The notes under the pieces are model-generated. The model was given only the letters and a program-made list of their open reading frames with translations. It was not told the origin of the DNA and ran no database searches. Shown piece after piece: positions 55,422-64,000 of a stretch of 64,000 bases of DNA (positions within the stretch are counted from its first letter, which is position 1; each line of letters opens with the position of its first letter). The translations under genes and the position numbers were made by a program. The stretch spans positions 1 through 64,000 of the forward strand of contig NZ_QEYO01000005.1 in the NCBI RefSeq assembly GCF_023718305.1, written 5' to 3'. This stretch comes from Gramella sp. AN32 (GTDB lineage: Bacteria > Bacteroidota > Bacteroidia > Flavobacteriales > Flavobacteriaceae).

Positions 55422-56732
55422 TTAGTTCCCGTAATGATCTCTTACTTCTAGTAAGATCTTTTCCATCCCTGCTTTGATTTCTGCTGAAGGCACGGTGAAA
55501 TTAGAATTCATAAAGCTAAAAATAAGATATTTTCCGCTTTTTGTTTTAAGGAAACCACTTAAACTATGGTTATTACTAAGGCTTCCGGTCTTTGCAAAAA
55601 CATACGGTTCATTTGCTTTATAATAGTTCTTTATCGTACCGCTTTGTCCTCCGGTTGGCAAAAAATCCAGCAGTTTTTCCTGGGGGATTTCCTGAGAAAT
55701 TTTTTCGAGGAGTTTAACAATGGAGCTTGGGGTAAAAAGATTATATCTGGAAAGTCCGGAGCCATCCCTCCAAAAAGCTTCATCGGGAAGATCTTTCAGG
55801 TAATTTTCTTTCATATAGTTGATGGCGATTTCCGTTTTTAAGCTATCGCTAATTTTTTCAGAAGCCATTAAAAGGATTTGTTCCGCAATAAAATTATCAC
55901 TCACCTGTAACATTTGCTTATACACGCTGTCGCTGGAAATGCTGTAAAAGGTATTTTTAAGTTCTTCTGCAAAGCTTTTTTCATTCCTGATAAAGACATT
56001 TTTATGTAAGGTGTCTTCCAGTAAATCTTTTAATATTTTATCTGAAAATCGAATCGGGATATATTGGCTGAAATCATCATCCCTTTTCATCTTCTGAAAG
56101 CGGAACTCATTTTTTTCCAAATCACGCTGAATATATTTATTATCTGATGTTTTCAAATCTGTAAAAACAGAATCCTGAAAAATCTTAGGTTTCACCGAAG
56201 GAGACGTTTGCCCGGCACCAAAATTAAAGATGGCCAGATTCCCATACATGGGAAATGGAAATTTTTCCGCGGAATAATAAGAATCGAAATCGTCCCAGGA
56301 CCAACCCGGACCTAATCTTTTATCCTGATATTCGGGTTTAAGGTAGACTACAGAATTACCATTTTTCTTTAGAAATTTATAAGCACCTGAAGATGGAAGA
56401 TCAGGGTTTAGAAAGGAAGGGTCTCCCGTAGGTTTTATATATAAAGTATCATTTTTTATGGTGTAGTGAAAAGCAGGAATAGAATCCCCCAATAATTTTA
56501 AGCCGGTATAAAAAGTAAATAATTTAGTATTAGAGGCAGGGGTAAAATACTTTCCGGAGTTATGCTCATAAAGCATTTTTTTAGTTTCGAGATCATAAAT
56601 GGCCAGACCAGAAAATCCTTTTTGGAAAGCTGCCGTATTTTCAAAGCTTGCATTCAGATCTTTTTTTAATCTTTTGGTAACAGAACAGGAAGATAAAATG
56701 AGGCTAATTAAAATAAATAGGAATTTCCGCAT
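55422..56732 (-). CDS. dacB: D-alanyl-D-alanine carboxypeptidase/endopeptidase (PBP4, S13), lipoprotein
   Basis: 436 residues from ATG 56732; the frame extends to 56768, but the lipoprotein signal (RKFLFILISLILSSCSV) begins at 56732. S13 motifs: SNTK in YFTPASNTKLF, SDN in MLQVSDNFIAEQI, DGSGLSRYNLFTP and KTG in FAKTGSLSNNHSLSG. Cuts D-Ala-D-Ala or D-Ala-meso-DAP bonds in the periplasm. First gene of the minus-strand set, divergent from susC with about 190 bases between starts. Confidence 0.92.
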   Translation of the reverse strand: MRKFLFILISLILSSCSVTKRLKKDLNASFENTAAFQKGFSGLAIYDLETKKMLYEHNSGKYFTPASNTKLFTFYTGLKLLGDSIPAFHYTIKNDTLYIKPTGDPSFLNPDLPSSGAYKFLKKNGNSVVYLKPEYQDKRLGPGWSWDDFDSYYSAEKFPFPMYGNLAIFNFGAGQTSPSVKPKIFQDSVFTDLKTSDNKYIQRDLEKNEFRFQKMKRDDDFSQYIPIRFSDKILKDLLEDTLHKNVFIRNEKSFAEELKNTFYSISSDSVYKQMLQVSDNFIAEQILLMASEKISDSLKTEIAINYMKENYLKDLPDEAFWRDGSGLSRYNLFTPSSIVKLLEKISQEIPQEKLLDFLPTGGQSGTIKNYYKANEPYVFAKTGSLSNNHSLSGFLKTKSGKYLIFSFMNSNFTVPSAEIKAGMEKILLEVRDHYGN

Positions 56733-56923
56733 GATCAATGAGTGGGATTGTAAGGTGTGTATTAACAATAATGAAATTTAAAAAGGTGAAAATAGCAGAA
56801 ATCTTAATAATGAAAACAAAAACTACTGAATTGGAAAATTATCATTTATTATGAAACAACTCTTAAGGGACTCTAAATAAATGCCTATATTTAATAATCA
56901 TTCACAATTAATTAACAAAAGGT

Positions 56924-59900
56924 ATGGAATTAAAAAATTACTTAATAGTCATTTTGGCTGTTTTTCAATTTACCACTTTACTGGCGCAACAAAATACTGT
57001 TGAGGGTTTTGTCACAGGAGCCGAAAACAATGAGCCGCTTTCCGGAGTTAATGTTATAATTCAGGGAACCAGTAGGGGTACAATTACAGATCTGGACGGC
57101 AATTACCAAATAGATGTTGTTCTGGGTGAAATTCTCGTTTTCTCATCTGTAGGTTTCGAAACTCAAACTGTTCCTTTTACCGGGCAGTCTACAATCAACG
57201 TAACACTCGTGGAAGACCTTGAAAGTCTGGATGAAGTAGTGGTCACTTCTTTTGGTATTGAACAGGAAAAGAAATCACTTGGATATGCGGTGCAGGAAGT
57301 AGGAGCAGAAGAAATCTCTCAAACTAAACAACAAAACCTTGTTAGTGCCTTGCAAGGTCAGGCTGCAGGGGTTCAGGTAACCAATTCTGGAGGAGCTCCG
57401 GGAATGAGCGCCAGAATTATTATTAGAGGGATCAATTCATTAGATCCAGGGGCTGATAACCAACCTTTATTTGTTATAGACGGGGTGCCTATTGATAATT
57501 CAACCATCGAATCTGGGGGGACTCCCCGTGGACTTTCAAACAGGGCAGCCGATATTAACCCAAATGATATTGAATCTATGAATATCCTGAAAGGCGCTGC
57601 CGCAACTGCTTTGTACGGAGTAAGGGCAGCAAATGGTGCAGTGATCATTACCACCAAAAAGGGGAAAGCAGGAAAGGTCAGAATCAATTTCAATACTTCA
57701 GTAGGATTCGATGATATTAACCAGTTTCCAGAATTCCAGGAAACCTATGGTCAGGGTTTCTCCGGAGTATATAATCCTGATTCATTCTGGCCTAACTGGG
57801 GGCCATCTATGGAAGATATCAATGCCATAGATCCTAATGTTCGGTTCAATGATATCTGGTCTGATGCTATGAGAACTGGTGTGCAAATTGATAATAATCT
57901 CAGTATTTCAGGAGGTAGCGAAAATGCGACCTTTTATGGTTCCATCGGAAAATTGGATCAGGAAGGTATTATTCCATTTAGCGACTGGGGAAGGACATCG
58001 GCTAAATTGAGTGGGGAAGTGATATTCAGTGAGAAATTCAAATTCTCGGGAAATATTAATTATACTGTTTCGGGAGGTAATCGTGTGCCGCATGATCGTT
58101 TTATGGAACGCTTGGTCTACTGGGCTCCAAACCATGATGTGGAAGATTATATAAATCCTGATGGTACCATGAAGACTTATCAGAATACAAATCCTATTTA
58201 TGACGCCCGTTTTAGCACCTATGAAGATGAGGTGAATAGAACGGTTGGGAATTTAAGGTTTACTTATAGTCCTGCGGAATGGTTGGATCTAACTTATTTA
58301 GTAGGTACAGATTTTTACAGCGATAGAAGAACTGAAATTACCCCCGGTCCATTAGGAATTGATGGGGAAAATCCTTTAAGTAGTACAGGGTTCATTACTG
58401 AAACCAGAATAAACAGCCGTGATCTTAACTCCAACTTTTTTGTGACCTTGAAACGGGACTGGACAGAGAAATGGAATACAACCCTTCGTATAGGTAATGA
58501 TGTTTTTGAGAGAGATTACGAAAGGGTTGATGCGACTGGTCAAAATTTTGTAATCCCTAAATTTTATGATCTTAGTTATGCCAGCCAGATTTCCAATTCA
58601 CAGGATAAAAGAAAAAGAAGACTGGTAGGTGTTTATGGAGATCTCATGATCAATTACGATGAAACAGTGTTTCTAAATGTTACGGCAAGAAATGACTGGA
58701 CATCTACGTTGCCTATAGGAAATAATTCTTTTTTCTATCCATCAGTTAATTTAGGATACGTGTTTACAGAAAATTTCGAACAACCAGACTGGTTTACCTT
58801 TGGAAAAGTGAGAGGTTCCTGGGCACAGGTAGGTAAGGATACAGACCCATATTTAATTGGCCAGACCTATGCTTCTCCAAATATTTATCCTCTGGGAGGT
58901 CAGGTTGGATTTACACGATTTAGCCAGTTTGGTGATCTGGAATTAAAACCTGAAAAAACCACTGCTATAGAATTTGGTACAGATCTTCGGTTTTTTGAAA
59001 ATAGATTAGGAGTTGATGTTACCTGGTACAAATCGAATAGTAAAGATCAAATTATCCCGGTTCCCGTTAGTACCTCCGCAGGATTTTCAACATTTGTGAC
59101 GAATGCGGGAGAAATCGAGAATCAGGGATGGGAATTTATCCTGAGAGGAACACCCATTAAAGAAGAGAATTTTAGATGGGATGTATCCTTTAATGCCGCT
59201 TATAACCAAAATGAGGTGAAGAGCATTAAGGAAGGTATTGAAGAAATTGTTGTAGGGAGCCAATTTGGGTACGGAGGTTCTTCAGTAACTATAAAACTAC
59301 TGGAAGGTGAGCCTTATGGAAATATTTTTGGGACGAGTTATGCAAGATCTGGCGCAGATGCAAATAGTATTTATCTAAACGAAGGTTTGCCAATTATCAT
59401 TGGAGAGAATGGATTTCCTTCGAGAAATAGCAGTCAGCTTGTTCTTGGGAACACCACTCCAAAGTGGATTGGAGGTTTGAAGAATGATTTCGCTTATAAA
59501 GGTTTTGATTTTTCTTTTCTCATAGACTTTAGAGCGGGAGTAGACCAGTACAATCAATATGACAACTTCTTTTCTGCATTTGGTATTGCAGAATATACTC
59601 TGAATAGAAATGAAACAATTGTATTTGATGGGGTTTTAGCTGATGGTTCCCCGAATACGCAACCCGTATGGCTTGGACAGGGTGAAGGCCCTGATGGTAG
59701 GGATTATGGCGCAGGATTTTATAGAAATACCTATAGAACAGTGAGTGAGAATTTTGTTCAGGATGCAGCATTCATCAAATTGAGAAATATCACGCTGGGT
59801 TATAATTTTCAGGAAAATATTTTGGATGTCCTGCCATTTAATTCCGCCAGGCTTTCTGTCGCGGCGAATAATATTATTCTGTATACTCCGTGGGATGGAT

Positions 59901-60010
59901 TCGATCCTGAATCGTTTAGCTCGGGTGCAGGAGGGAATGCTACCGGATTAACCGGACTGGGTTACCCAGGGGTTAGAAGCTTATTTTTTACACTGAATCT
60001 TGGACTTTAA
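56924..60010 (+). CDS. SusC/RagA-family TonB-linked outer-membrane protein
   Basis: 1028 residues; the barrel of a SusCD importer driven by TonB. Signal peptide 1-21 (NYLIVILAVFQFTTLLAQ). Carboxypeptidase-regulatory-like domain at about 25-100 (VEGFVTGAENNEPLSGVNVI, TSRGTITDLDGNYQI). TonB box region LDEVVVTSFGIEQEKKSLGYA near 105; plug with LQGQAAGVQVTNSGGAPGMS, IRGINSL, FVIDGVPIDN and VLKGAAATALYG-type segment ILKGAAATALYGVRAANG. The barrel ends in RSLFFTLNLGL. Overlaps the extended susD frame; real susD starts 10 bases after the stop. Substrate unknown, but neighbours are peptidases and amidase. Confidence 0.95.
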   Translation: MELKNYLIVILAVFQFTTLLAQQNTVEGFVTGAENNEPLSGVNVIIQGTSRGTITDLDGNYQIDVVLGEILVFSSVGFETQTVPFTGQSTINVTLVEDLESLDEVVVTSFGIEQEKKSLGYAVQEVGAEEISQTKQQNLVSALQGQAAGVQVTNSGGAPGMSARIIIRGINSLDPGADNQPLFVIDGVPIDNSTIESGGTPRGLSNRAADINPNDIESMNILKGAAATALYGVRAANGAVIITTKKGKAGKVRINFNTSVGFDDINQFPEFQETYGQGFSGVYNPDSFWPNWGPSMEDINAIDPNVRFNDIWSDAMRTGVQIDNNLSISGGSENATFYGSIGKLDQEGIIPFSDWGRTSAKLSGEVIFSEKFKFSGNINYTVSGGNRVPHDRFMERLVYWAPNHDVEDYINPDGTMKTYQNTNPIYDARFSTYEDEVNRTVGNLRFTYSPAEWLDLTYLVGTDFYSDRRTEITPGPLGIDGENPLSSTGFITETRINSRDLNSNFFVTLKRDWTEKWNTTLRIGNDVFERDYERVDATGQNFVIPKFYDLSYASQISNSQDKRKRRLVGVYGDLMINYDETVFLNVTARNDWTSTLPIGNNSFFYPSVNLGYVFTENFEQPDWFTFGKVRGSWAQVGKDTDPYLIGQTYASPNIYPLGGQVGFTRFSQFGDLELKPEKTTAIEFGTDLRFFENRLGVDVTWYKSNSKDQIIPVPVSTSAGFSTFVTNAGEIENQGWEFILRGTPIKEENFRWDVSFNAAYNQNEVKSIKEGIEEIVVGSQFGYGGSSVTIKLLEGEPYGNIFGTSYARSGADANSIYLNEGLPIIIGENGFPSRNSSQLVLGNTTPKWIGGLKNDFAYKGFDFSFLIDFRAGVDQYNQYDNFFSAFGIAEYTLNRNETIVFDGVLADGSPNTQPVWLGQGEGPDGRDYGAGFYRNTYRTVSENFVQDAAFIKLRNITLGYNFQENILDVLPFNSARLSVAANNIILYTPWDGFDPESFSSGAGGNATGLTGLGYPGVRSLFFTLNLGL

Positions 60011-60020
60011 AATTTTAGAT

Positions 60021-61433
60021 ATGAAATTTAAAATCAATTTATATAAATATGTAATCCTTGCTGTGGTTTTTGCCTTTGCAGGTTGCGACGATTACCTGGA
60101 TATTAATGAAAATCCCAATAATCCAAGCGAAGCACCGCTTGCTGGATTAATGGTTAATTCAACTTATGAATCTGCGCAGAATACCTTCCGCATGGGAGAT
60201 ATAACGACTAATTATGTTCAATATCTTGCTTCTCCAAATGAAGCAAGCTCATCAGATATTATGGATCCTGTGAGTTATAGTGGCACCTGGGGTTCTTTAT
60301 ATAATGTAATGACAGATATTAATGATATGATTCTTAAAGCTAAGGATGAAGGAGCAAATCACTATGAAGGTATCGGTCAAATTCTGATGGCATATAATCT
60401 TGCGATGACAGTTGATGCATGGGGAGATGTGCCTTATTCCGAAGGTTTTAATTTTGTGACCGTAACGCCCGCTTTTGATGATGATGCGCAGTTATATACT
60501 GAAGTTTTGAATTTATTAGATCAGGGGATCGCAAATCTTTCGGCAGAAACCAGTACATCTGTGGGAAATGATGATTTCGTGTATAATGGTAATTCAGATA
60601 ACTGGATAAAATTCGCCTATATGTTAAAGGCAAGATATTTAAATCATTACAGTGAAACTGCAAATTACGATCCTGTCGCGGTTTTGGCCGCACTGGATAT
60701 GGGTTTTGAAAATAATGAAGATGATGCTCAGGTAGAATATTTTGAAGAACAATTCAATCCCTGGGCGAATGTCGCTATCAGAAATGCTGACCTAGTATTG
60801 GGTGGATGGATTTCAGAACAATTTATTCAGGCTTTAGATGGGACTACTTTTGGAGTTGAAGATCCAAGATTGCCATTAATAGTTGGTGCCACCGATGATG
60901 GAGAATATATTGGGGTTGAAAATGGCGCCGGAAGAGGCAATGCTCCCGAACAGGGCGCACGTTCAACTTTAGAAACTGGAGATTTTTATTCTTCAGAACA
61001 ATCGCCAATTTTACTGGGAACTTATGCCGAGCAGAAATTTATTGAAGCTGAAGCTGCCTTTGGGATTGATAAGAGTAGATCATATGAAGCATATCTTGAA
61101 GGGATAAGGGCTCATATGATGAAAGTTGGGGTAGCATCGTCTGAAATTGATGCCTATATTGGTAATGCTGAAGTAAGTATGGGAGTGGATAATTTTACGA
61201 TTGATGATATTTTTAAAGAAAAATGGGTTGCCTTATTTTTACAACCAGAAGCCTGGGTCGACGCTCGAAGATTCGATTACAATTATGAAAATTTCGATTT
61301 ACCTAAGAACATTAATCCAGATTTAAACGGCATGTTTATTCGCAGATTGGCCTATCCAGATTCTGAAGTTAGTAGGAATGGAAGTAATGTTCCGGATGTA
61401 TCATTGCTGGATCCTATTTTTTGGGATGAATAA
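60021..61433 (+). CDS. SusD/RagB-family nutrient-binding lipoprotein
   Basis: 470 residues from ATG 60021 (a TTG at 60000 lies in susC's last codons). Lipoprotein signal FKINLYKYVILAVVFAFAGC, then DDYLDINENPNNPSEAPLAG, the start typical of the SusD-like group with predicted non-glycan substrates (SusD-like_2). TPR-like helices carry YNVMTDINDMILKAK, AYNLAMTVDAWGDVPYSEGF (a very conserved SusD segment), YMLKARYLNHYSETANYDP and YAEQKFIEAEAAFGI. It forms the lid of the SusC barrel. Ends at a strong terminator. Confidence 0.94.
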   Translation: MKFKINLYKYVILAVVFAFAGCDDYLDINENPNNPSEAPLAGLMVNSTYESAQNTFRMGDITTNYVQYLASPNEASSSDIMDPVSYSGTWGSLYNVMTDINDMILKAKDEGANHYEGIGQILMAYNLAMTVDAWGDVPYSEGFNFVTVTPAFDDDAQLYTEVLNLLDQGIANLSAETSTSVGNDDFVYNGNSDNWIKFAYMLKARYLNHYSETANYDPVAVLAALDMGFENNEDDAQVEYFEEQFNPWANVAIRNADLVLGGWISEQFIQALDGTTFGVEDPRLPLIVGATDDGEYIGVENGAGRGNAPEQGARSTLETGDFYSSEQSPILLGTYAEQKFIEAEAAFGIDKSRSYEAYLEGIRAHMMKVGVASSEIDAYIGNAEVSMGVDNFTIDDIFKEKWVALFLQPEAWVDARRFDYNYENFDLPKNINPDLNGMFIRRLAYPDSEVSRNGSNVPDVSLLDPIFWDE

Positions 61434-61450
61434 AGAAATGCTTTAAATTT

Positions 61451-61482
61451 AAGGCCCTGTTTATAGCAGGGCCTTTTTTTAT
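61451..61482 (+). terminator. Terminator after susD
   Basis: AAGGCCCTG and CAGGGCCTT form a perfect hairpin around a short loop, followed by seven T residues. Confidence 0.88.
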
Positions 61483-61494
61483 ATTGAAATCTTT

Positions 61495-62160
61495 ATGAGA
61501 AAGATCAAAATGTCATTGATAGCGGGTCTCATTACTCTAAGTTTTTCAGCTTGCGGGGGCCACAAAATTATAGATAAACCTATCGATTTTAAGAAGGATA
61601 GAATTGATCTTAGCCTCCAGTATATGAAGGATCGCTACGGACTTGAAAAAACTTCTCCTTCCATTGTTCCCAAGATGATTGTTTTGCACTGGACTGCCAT
61701 TCCAACTCTGGAAGATTCTTTTAATGCCTTTAAGAATTCTGAATTACCCCAATCCAGAGAAGCAATTTCAGGAGCGGGCCAGTTAAATGTTTCTTCCCAT
61801 TTCCTGGTAGATAGGAACGGGGTCATTTACCGGCTAATGCCTGAAACTGTAATGGCCAGGCATGTAATTGGCTTAAACCATGTAGCCATTGGGATTGAAA
61901 ATGTTGGAGGCACTAAGAATACTCCGTTAACTGATGCTCAATTGCAATCTAATATTTGGCTGGTTAAATATTTAAGTAACAAATACAATATTCAATACGT
62001 AATTGGCCATTACGAATACACCAATTTTGAAGATCACGAGTTGTGGTTAGAAAAGGATCCTAGTTACCGGACAGAAAAGGTTGATCCCGGAGAAGACTTT
62101 ATGAAAGAGATTAGGAATGCCCTGAAAAGTAGAAATTTTAAGGAGGTTCCTTCAAAATAA
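61495..62160 (+). CDS. N-acetylmuramoyl-L-alanine amidase (Amidase_2), lipoprotein
   Basis: 221 residues. Cuts the bond between MurNAc and the stem peptide. Lipoprotein signal SLIAGLITLSFSAC with Cys20, so probably outer-membrane anchored. Zinc site: His65 in MIVLHWTA, His in VIGHYEYTN and Asp in EKVDPGEDF; catalytic-type Glu in AIGIENVGG; SSHFLVDRNGVIYRL is the usual strand pair of the fold. Only 12 bases before the next gene starts, so it is co-transcribed with the M14 peptidase, downstream of susD's terminator. Confidence 0.9.
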   Translation: MRKIKMSLIAGLITLSFSACGGHKIIDKPIDFKKDRIDLSLQYMKDRYGLEKTSPSIVPKMIVLHWTAIPTLEDSFNAFKNSELPQSREAISGAGQLNVSSHFLVDRNGVIYRLMPETVMARHVIGLNHVAIGIENVGGTKNTPLTDAQLQSNIWLVKYLSNKYNIQYVIGHYEYTNFEDHELWLEKDPSYRTEKVDPGEDFMKEIRNALKSRNFKEVPSK

Positions 62161-62172
62161 ATTATATAAAAA

Positions 62173-63639
62173 ATGAAAAAAATACCTGGTCTTATCGTAA
62201 TACTACTATTAATTGCCCATAGTTCATTCGCTCAAAATGATACGTTTTCAAAAGAACTTTTTGAAAATTATTCAGCATTTAAAGAGAAAGAGATTACCCA
62301 TAGGCGTTTAAAACATGAGGATATAATTGGGCTTTTGGATAAGCATGAGTTTCAGAAAAATGTTCAAATTCAAAAGGTGGGAGAATCTATCGAAGGCCGA
62401 AGTCTTAATCTCTTAAGTTTAGGAAACGGGACGGTTGATGTTTTTCTCTGGTCCCAAATGCATGGAGATGAATCTACCGCGACCATGGCAATTTTTGATA
62501 TCCTCAATTTTTTTAACTCTGAAGAGTTTAACGAGGAGAAAAAAATGATGCTCGATAATCTGAAAATTCATTTCCTGCCTATGCTGAATCCTGATGGGGC
62601 TGAAAAATTTACCCGGCGCAATGCCCTGGGAATCGATGTGAATCGTGATGCCTTAAGATTACAGTCACCGGAGGCTAAAACACTAAAAAGGATCAGGGAT
62701 AGTTTAGATGCAGATTTTGGTTTTAACCTTCATGATCAAAGTAAATATTATAATGCTGAAAGAACTGAAAAACCTGCGACGATATCCTTTCTAGCTCCGG
62801 CGTATAATTATGAAAAGGAAATAAATGAGGTGAGGGGGAATGCCATGAAAATTATTGTAAAAATGAATAAAGTTTTGCAAGAGTTTGCCCCGGGGCAGGT
62901 AGGAAGATATAATGACGATTTTGAACCAAGGGCCTTTGGCGATAATATTCAAAAATGGGGAACCAGTACCATTCTCATTGAATCTGGTGGTTATCCCAAC
63001 GATCCTGAGAAACAGGAAATCCGAAAACTAAATTTTGTAAGTATTCTGTCTGCTTTAAACGCTATCGCCACCGGAAGTTATAAATCTGAAAATATTTCTG
63101 ATTATGAAAAAATTCCAAATAATGACAGGATGTTATTTGATCTCAAAATAACAGGTCTTAGGTATCAGTTAAATGGAAAGCCGTATGTCCTTGATCTTGG
63201 AGTAAACCGGGATGAGGTTGACCTAAATGATAATGCTGAATTTTACAATGTTGGAAAAATCACAGATCAGGGTGATCTTTCTACCAGCTATGGGTATGAA
63301 CAGCTGGATGCCACGGGCATGAAATTAGAAATGGGAAAAATTTATCCGGAAAAAATAACTTCAAATGAAGCGCTTAAAAATCTTGATGTCATTAATTTAT
63401 TGAAAGAAGGATATGCGTATATAAAAGTAGATGCTCCCATGTTGAAGGAAAAATACTCTTACTTTCCTTTGAACCTGGTTTCTGAAGACTTTGAAGCAAG
63501 CACAGAATTAAAACCGGGAATGGCCGCGAATTTTTTTCTATATCAGGATGATGAGGTAAAATATGCCGTGATCAATGGCTTTCTTACCCGGCTCAATGAT
63601 CCTAAAAAAGAGATAAAAAATACCATCATTTCCAATTAG
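62173..63639 (+). CDS. M14-family zinc carboxypeptidase, secreted
   Basis: 488 residues with signal peptide (KKIPGLIVILLLIAHSSFAQ). M14 active site: zinc ligands H and E in SQMHGDESTATMAIFD near 96-111, third ligand His in FGFNLHDQSKYY, and the catalytic Glu in STILIESGGYPND. Other family segments: FLPMLNPDGAEKFTRRNALG and IDVNRDALRLQSPEAK. Residues after about 320 form a separate beta-rich C-terminal domain of unknown role. M14 enzymes release C-terminal residues, and some cut the gamma-D-Glu-DAP bond of peptidoglycan. Follows the amidase by 12 bases. Confidence 0.92.
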   Translation: MKKIPGLIVILLLIAHSSFAQNDTFSKELFENYSAFKEKEITHRRLKHEDIIGLLDKHEFQKNVQIQKVGESIEGRSLNLLSLGNGTVDVFLWSQMHGDESTATMAIFDILNFFNSEEFNEEKKMMLDNLKIHFLPMLNPDGAEKFTRRNALGIDVNRDALRLQSPEAKTLKRIRDSLDADFGFNLHDQSKYYNAERTEKPATISFLAPAYNYEKEINEVRGNAMKIIVKMNKVLQEFAPGQVGRYNDDFEPRAFGDNIQKWGTSTILIESGGYPNDPEKQEIRKLNFVSILSALNAIATGSYKSENISDYEKIPNNDRMLFDLKITGLRYQLNGKPYVLDLGVNRDEVDLNDNAEFYNVGKITDQGDLSTSYGYEQLDATGMKLEMGKIYPEKITSNEALKNLDVINLLKEGYAYIKVDAPMLKEKYSYFPLNLVSEDFEASTELKPGMAANFFLYQDDEVKYAVINGFLTRLNDPKKEIKNTIISN

Positions 63640-63691
63640 GGAGACAGACTTATTCAGCCTGTCCTAAACAGATTAAAAGTAATAGTTTGTC

Positions 63692-63699
63692 TATCTTTG
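63692..63699 (+). promoter_or_regulatory. -7 element TATCTTTG for queE
   Basis: Exact TAnnTTTG, only 7 bases before the ATG at 63706, so the transcript would be nearly leaderless. Confidence 0.5.
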
Positions 63700-63705
63700 C
63701 CAGTT

Positions 63706-64000
63706 ATGATTTCAGAAGAAACAAAAGAGCTGGTAGATCAGGGAATTATGCTTCCATTGATGGAGGAATTCTATACCATCCAGGGAGAAGGATTTCATAA
63801 AGGAACTGCTGCCTATTTTATTAGAATTGGTGGTTGCGATGTGGGCTGCCATTGGTGTGATGTAAAAGAAAGCTGGAATGCAGAACTTCATCCTCCAACC
63901 CATATTGGCCAGATTGTAGAAAATGCTTTAAAATATAGTAAAACTATTGTGATCACCGGCGGAGAACCCCTCACCTGGGATATGACCCAATTAACTCAAA
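63706..64000 (+). CDS. queE: 7-carboxy-7-deazaguanine synthase QueE, 3' end outside window
   Basis: First 98 codons of a radical SAM enzyme in queuosine synthesis; it turns 6-carboxy-tetrahydropterin into 7-carboxy-7-deazaguanine. EEFYTIQGEGFHKGTAAYFI and the cluster motif CDVGCHWCD (CxxxCxxC, the 4Fe-4S ligands), then VITGGEPLTW, are the family's marks. The reading frame is open to the last base of the window. Confidence 0.93.
   Translation, partial: MISEETKELVDQGIMLPLMEEFYTIQGEGFHKGTAAYFIRIGGCDVGCHWCDVKESWNAELHPPTHIGQIVENALKYSKTIVITGGEPLTWDMTQLTQ

Noticed and set aside
56924..61433. SusCD pair as part of a polysaccharide utilisation locus
   Set aside because: No glycoside hydrolase, lyase, sulfatase or hybrid two-component regulator lies nearby within the window.

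Overview
The window reads as chromosomal DNA of a marine-type member of the Flavobacteriaceae (Bacteroidota), probably close to Gramella/Christiangramia, Salegentibacter or Zunongwangia. The grounds are: gliding genes gldB-gldC; a SusC/SusD pair; flavobacterial -7 promoter elements of the form TAnnTTTG; a long C-terminal FtsZ extension; a primase with the zinc ligands replaced; and low G+C with A/T-rich spacers. The genus is a guess; family-level placement is firmer. I see no rRNA, tRNA or CRISPR array.

Layout. 1-1207: 3' part of a group II intron (reverse transcriptase/maturase plus RNA domains V and VI). 1254-8403: central metabolism on the + strand (enolase, a divergent glycogen synthase, citrate synthase) and two tandem guanidino-group hydrolases. 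8400-14833: a BCCT transporter with an SDR/DUF2867 protein, small unknowns, argS and a MOSC protein. 14834-18594: a 570-bp spacer with a decayed gene, a lipoprotein thioredoxin, a spacer full of REP-like palindromes, and a DEAD-box helicase. 18799-23405: ffh, a four-helix-bundle gene set between inverted repeats, folD, and three minus-strand genes. 23593-25040: a complete IS4-family element whose transposase carries one in-frame stop and which split a palindrome. 25234-32195: rRNA pseudouridine synthase, an ECF sigma factor with a membrane partner and an outer-membrane barrel, dnaG, an atypical NarL-type regulator, and nadE. 32299-36012: gldB, gldC and unknowns, then engB and an alpha/beta hydrolase on the minus strand.

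36303-51843 is a near-unbroken division and cell-wall (dcw) cluster: mraZ, rsmH, ftsL, ftsI, murE, mraY, murD, ftsW, murG, murC, ftsQ, ftsA, ftsZ. Many junctions overlap or abut. Upstream of mraZ lie three GTGGTAA boxes at exactly 10-bp spacing; another sits 120 bp further up and a fifth contains the GTG start codon.

51906-64000 holds a minus-strand set (small membrane protein, lipoprotein, HerA-like ATPase, LD-carboxypeptidase, PBP4-type DD-carboxypeptidase). Divergent from it are susC, susD, a secreted N-acetylmuramoyl-amidase and an M14 carboxypeptidase. Nearly all the enzymes around this SusCD pair cut peptides or peptidoglycan stem peptides and none is a glycosidase, so I propose that it takes up peptides or muropeptides, not glycans. 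The window ends inside queE.

The items I rate highest are the mraZ box array, the peptidase-linked SusCD locus, the IS4 copy (stop codon, start-codon hairpin, palindromic target), the four-helix-bundle cassette, and the response regulator with Glu at its phosphorylation site.
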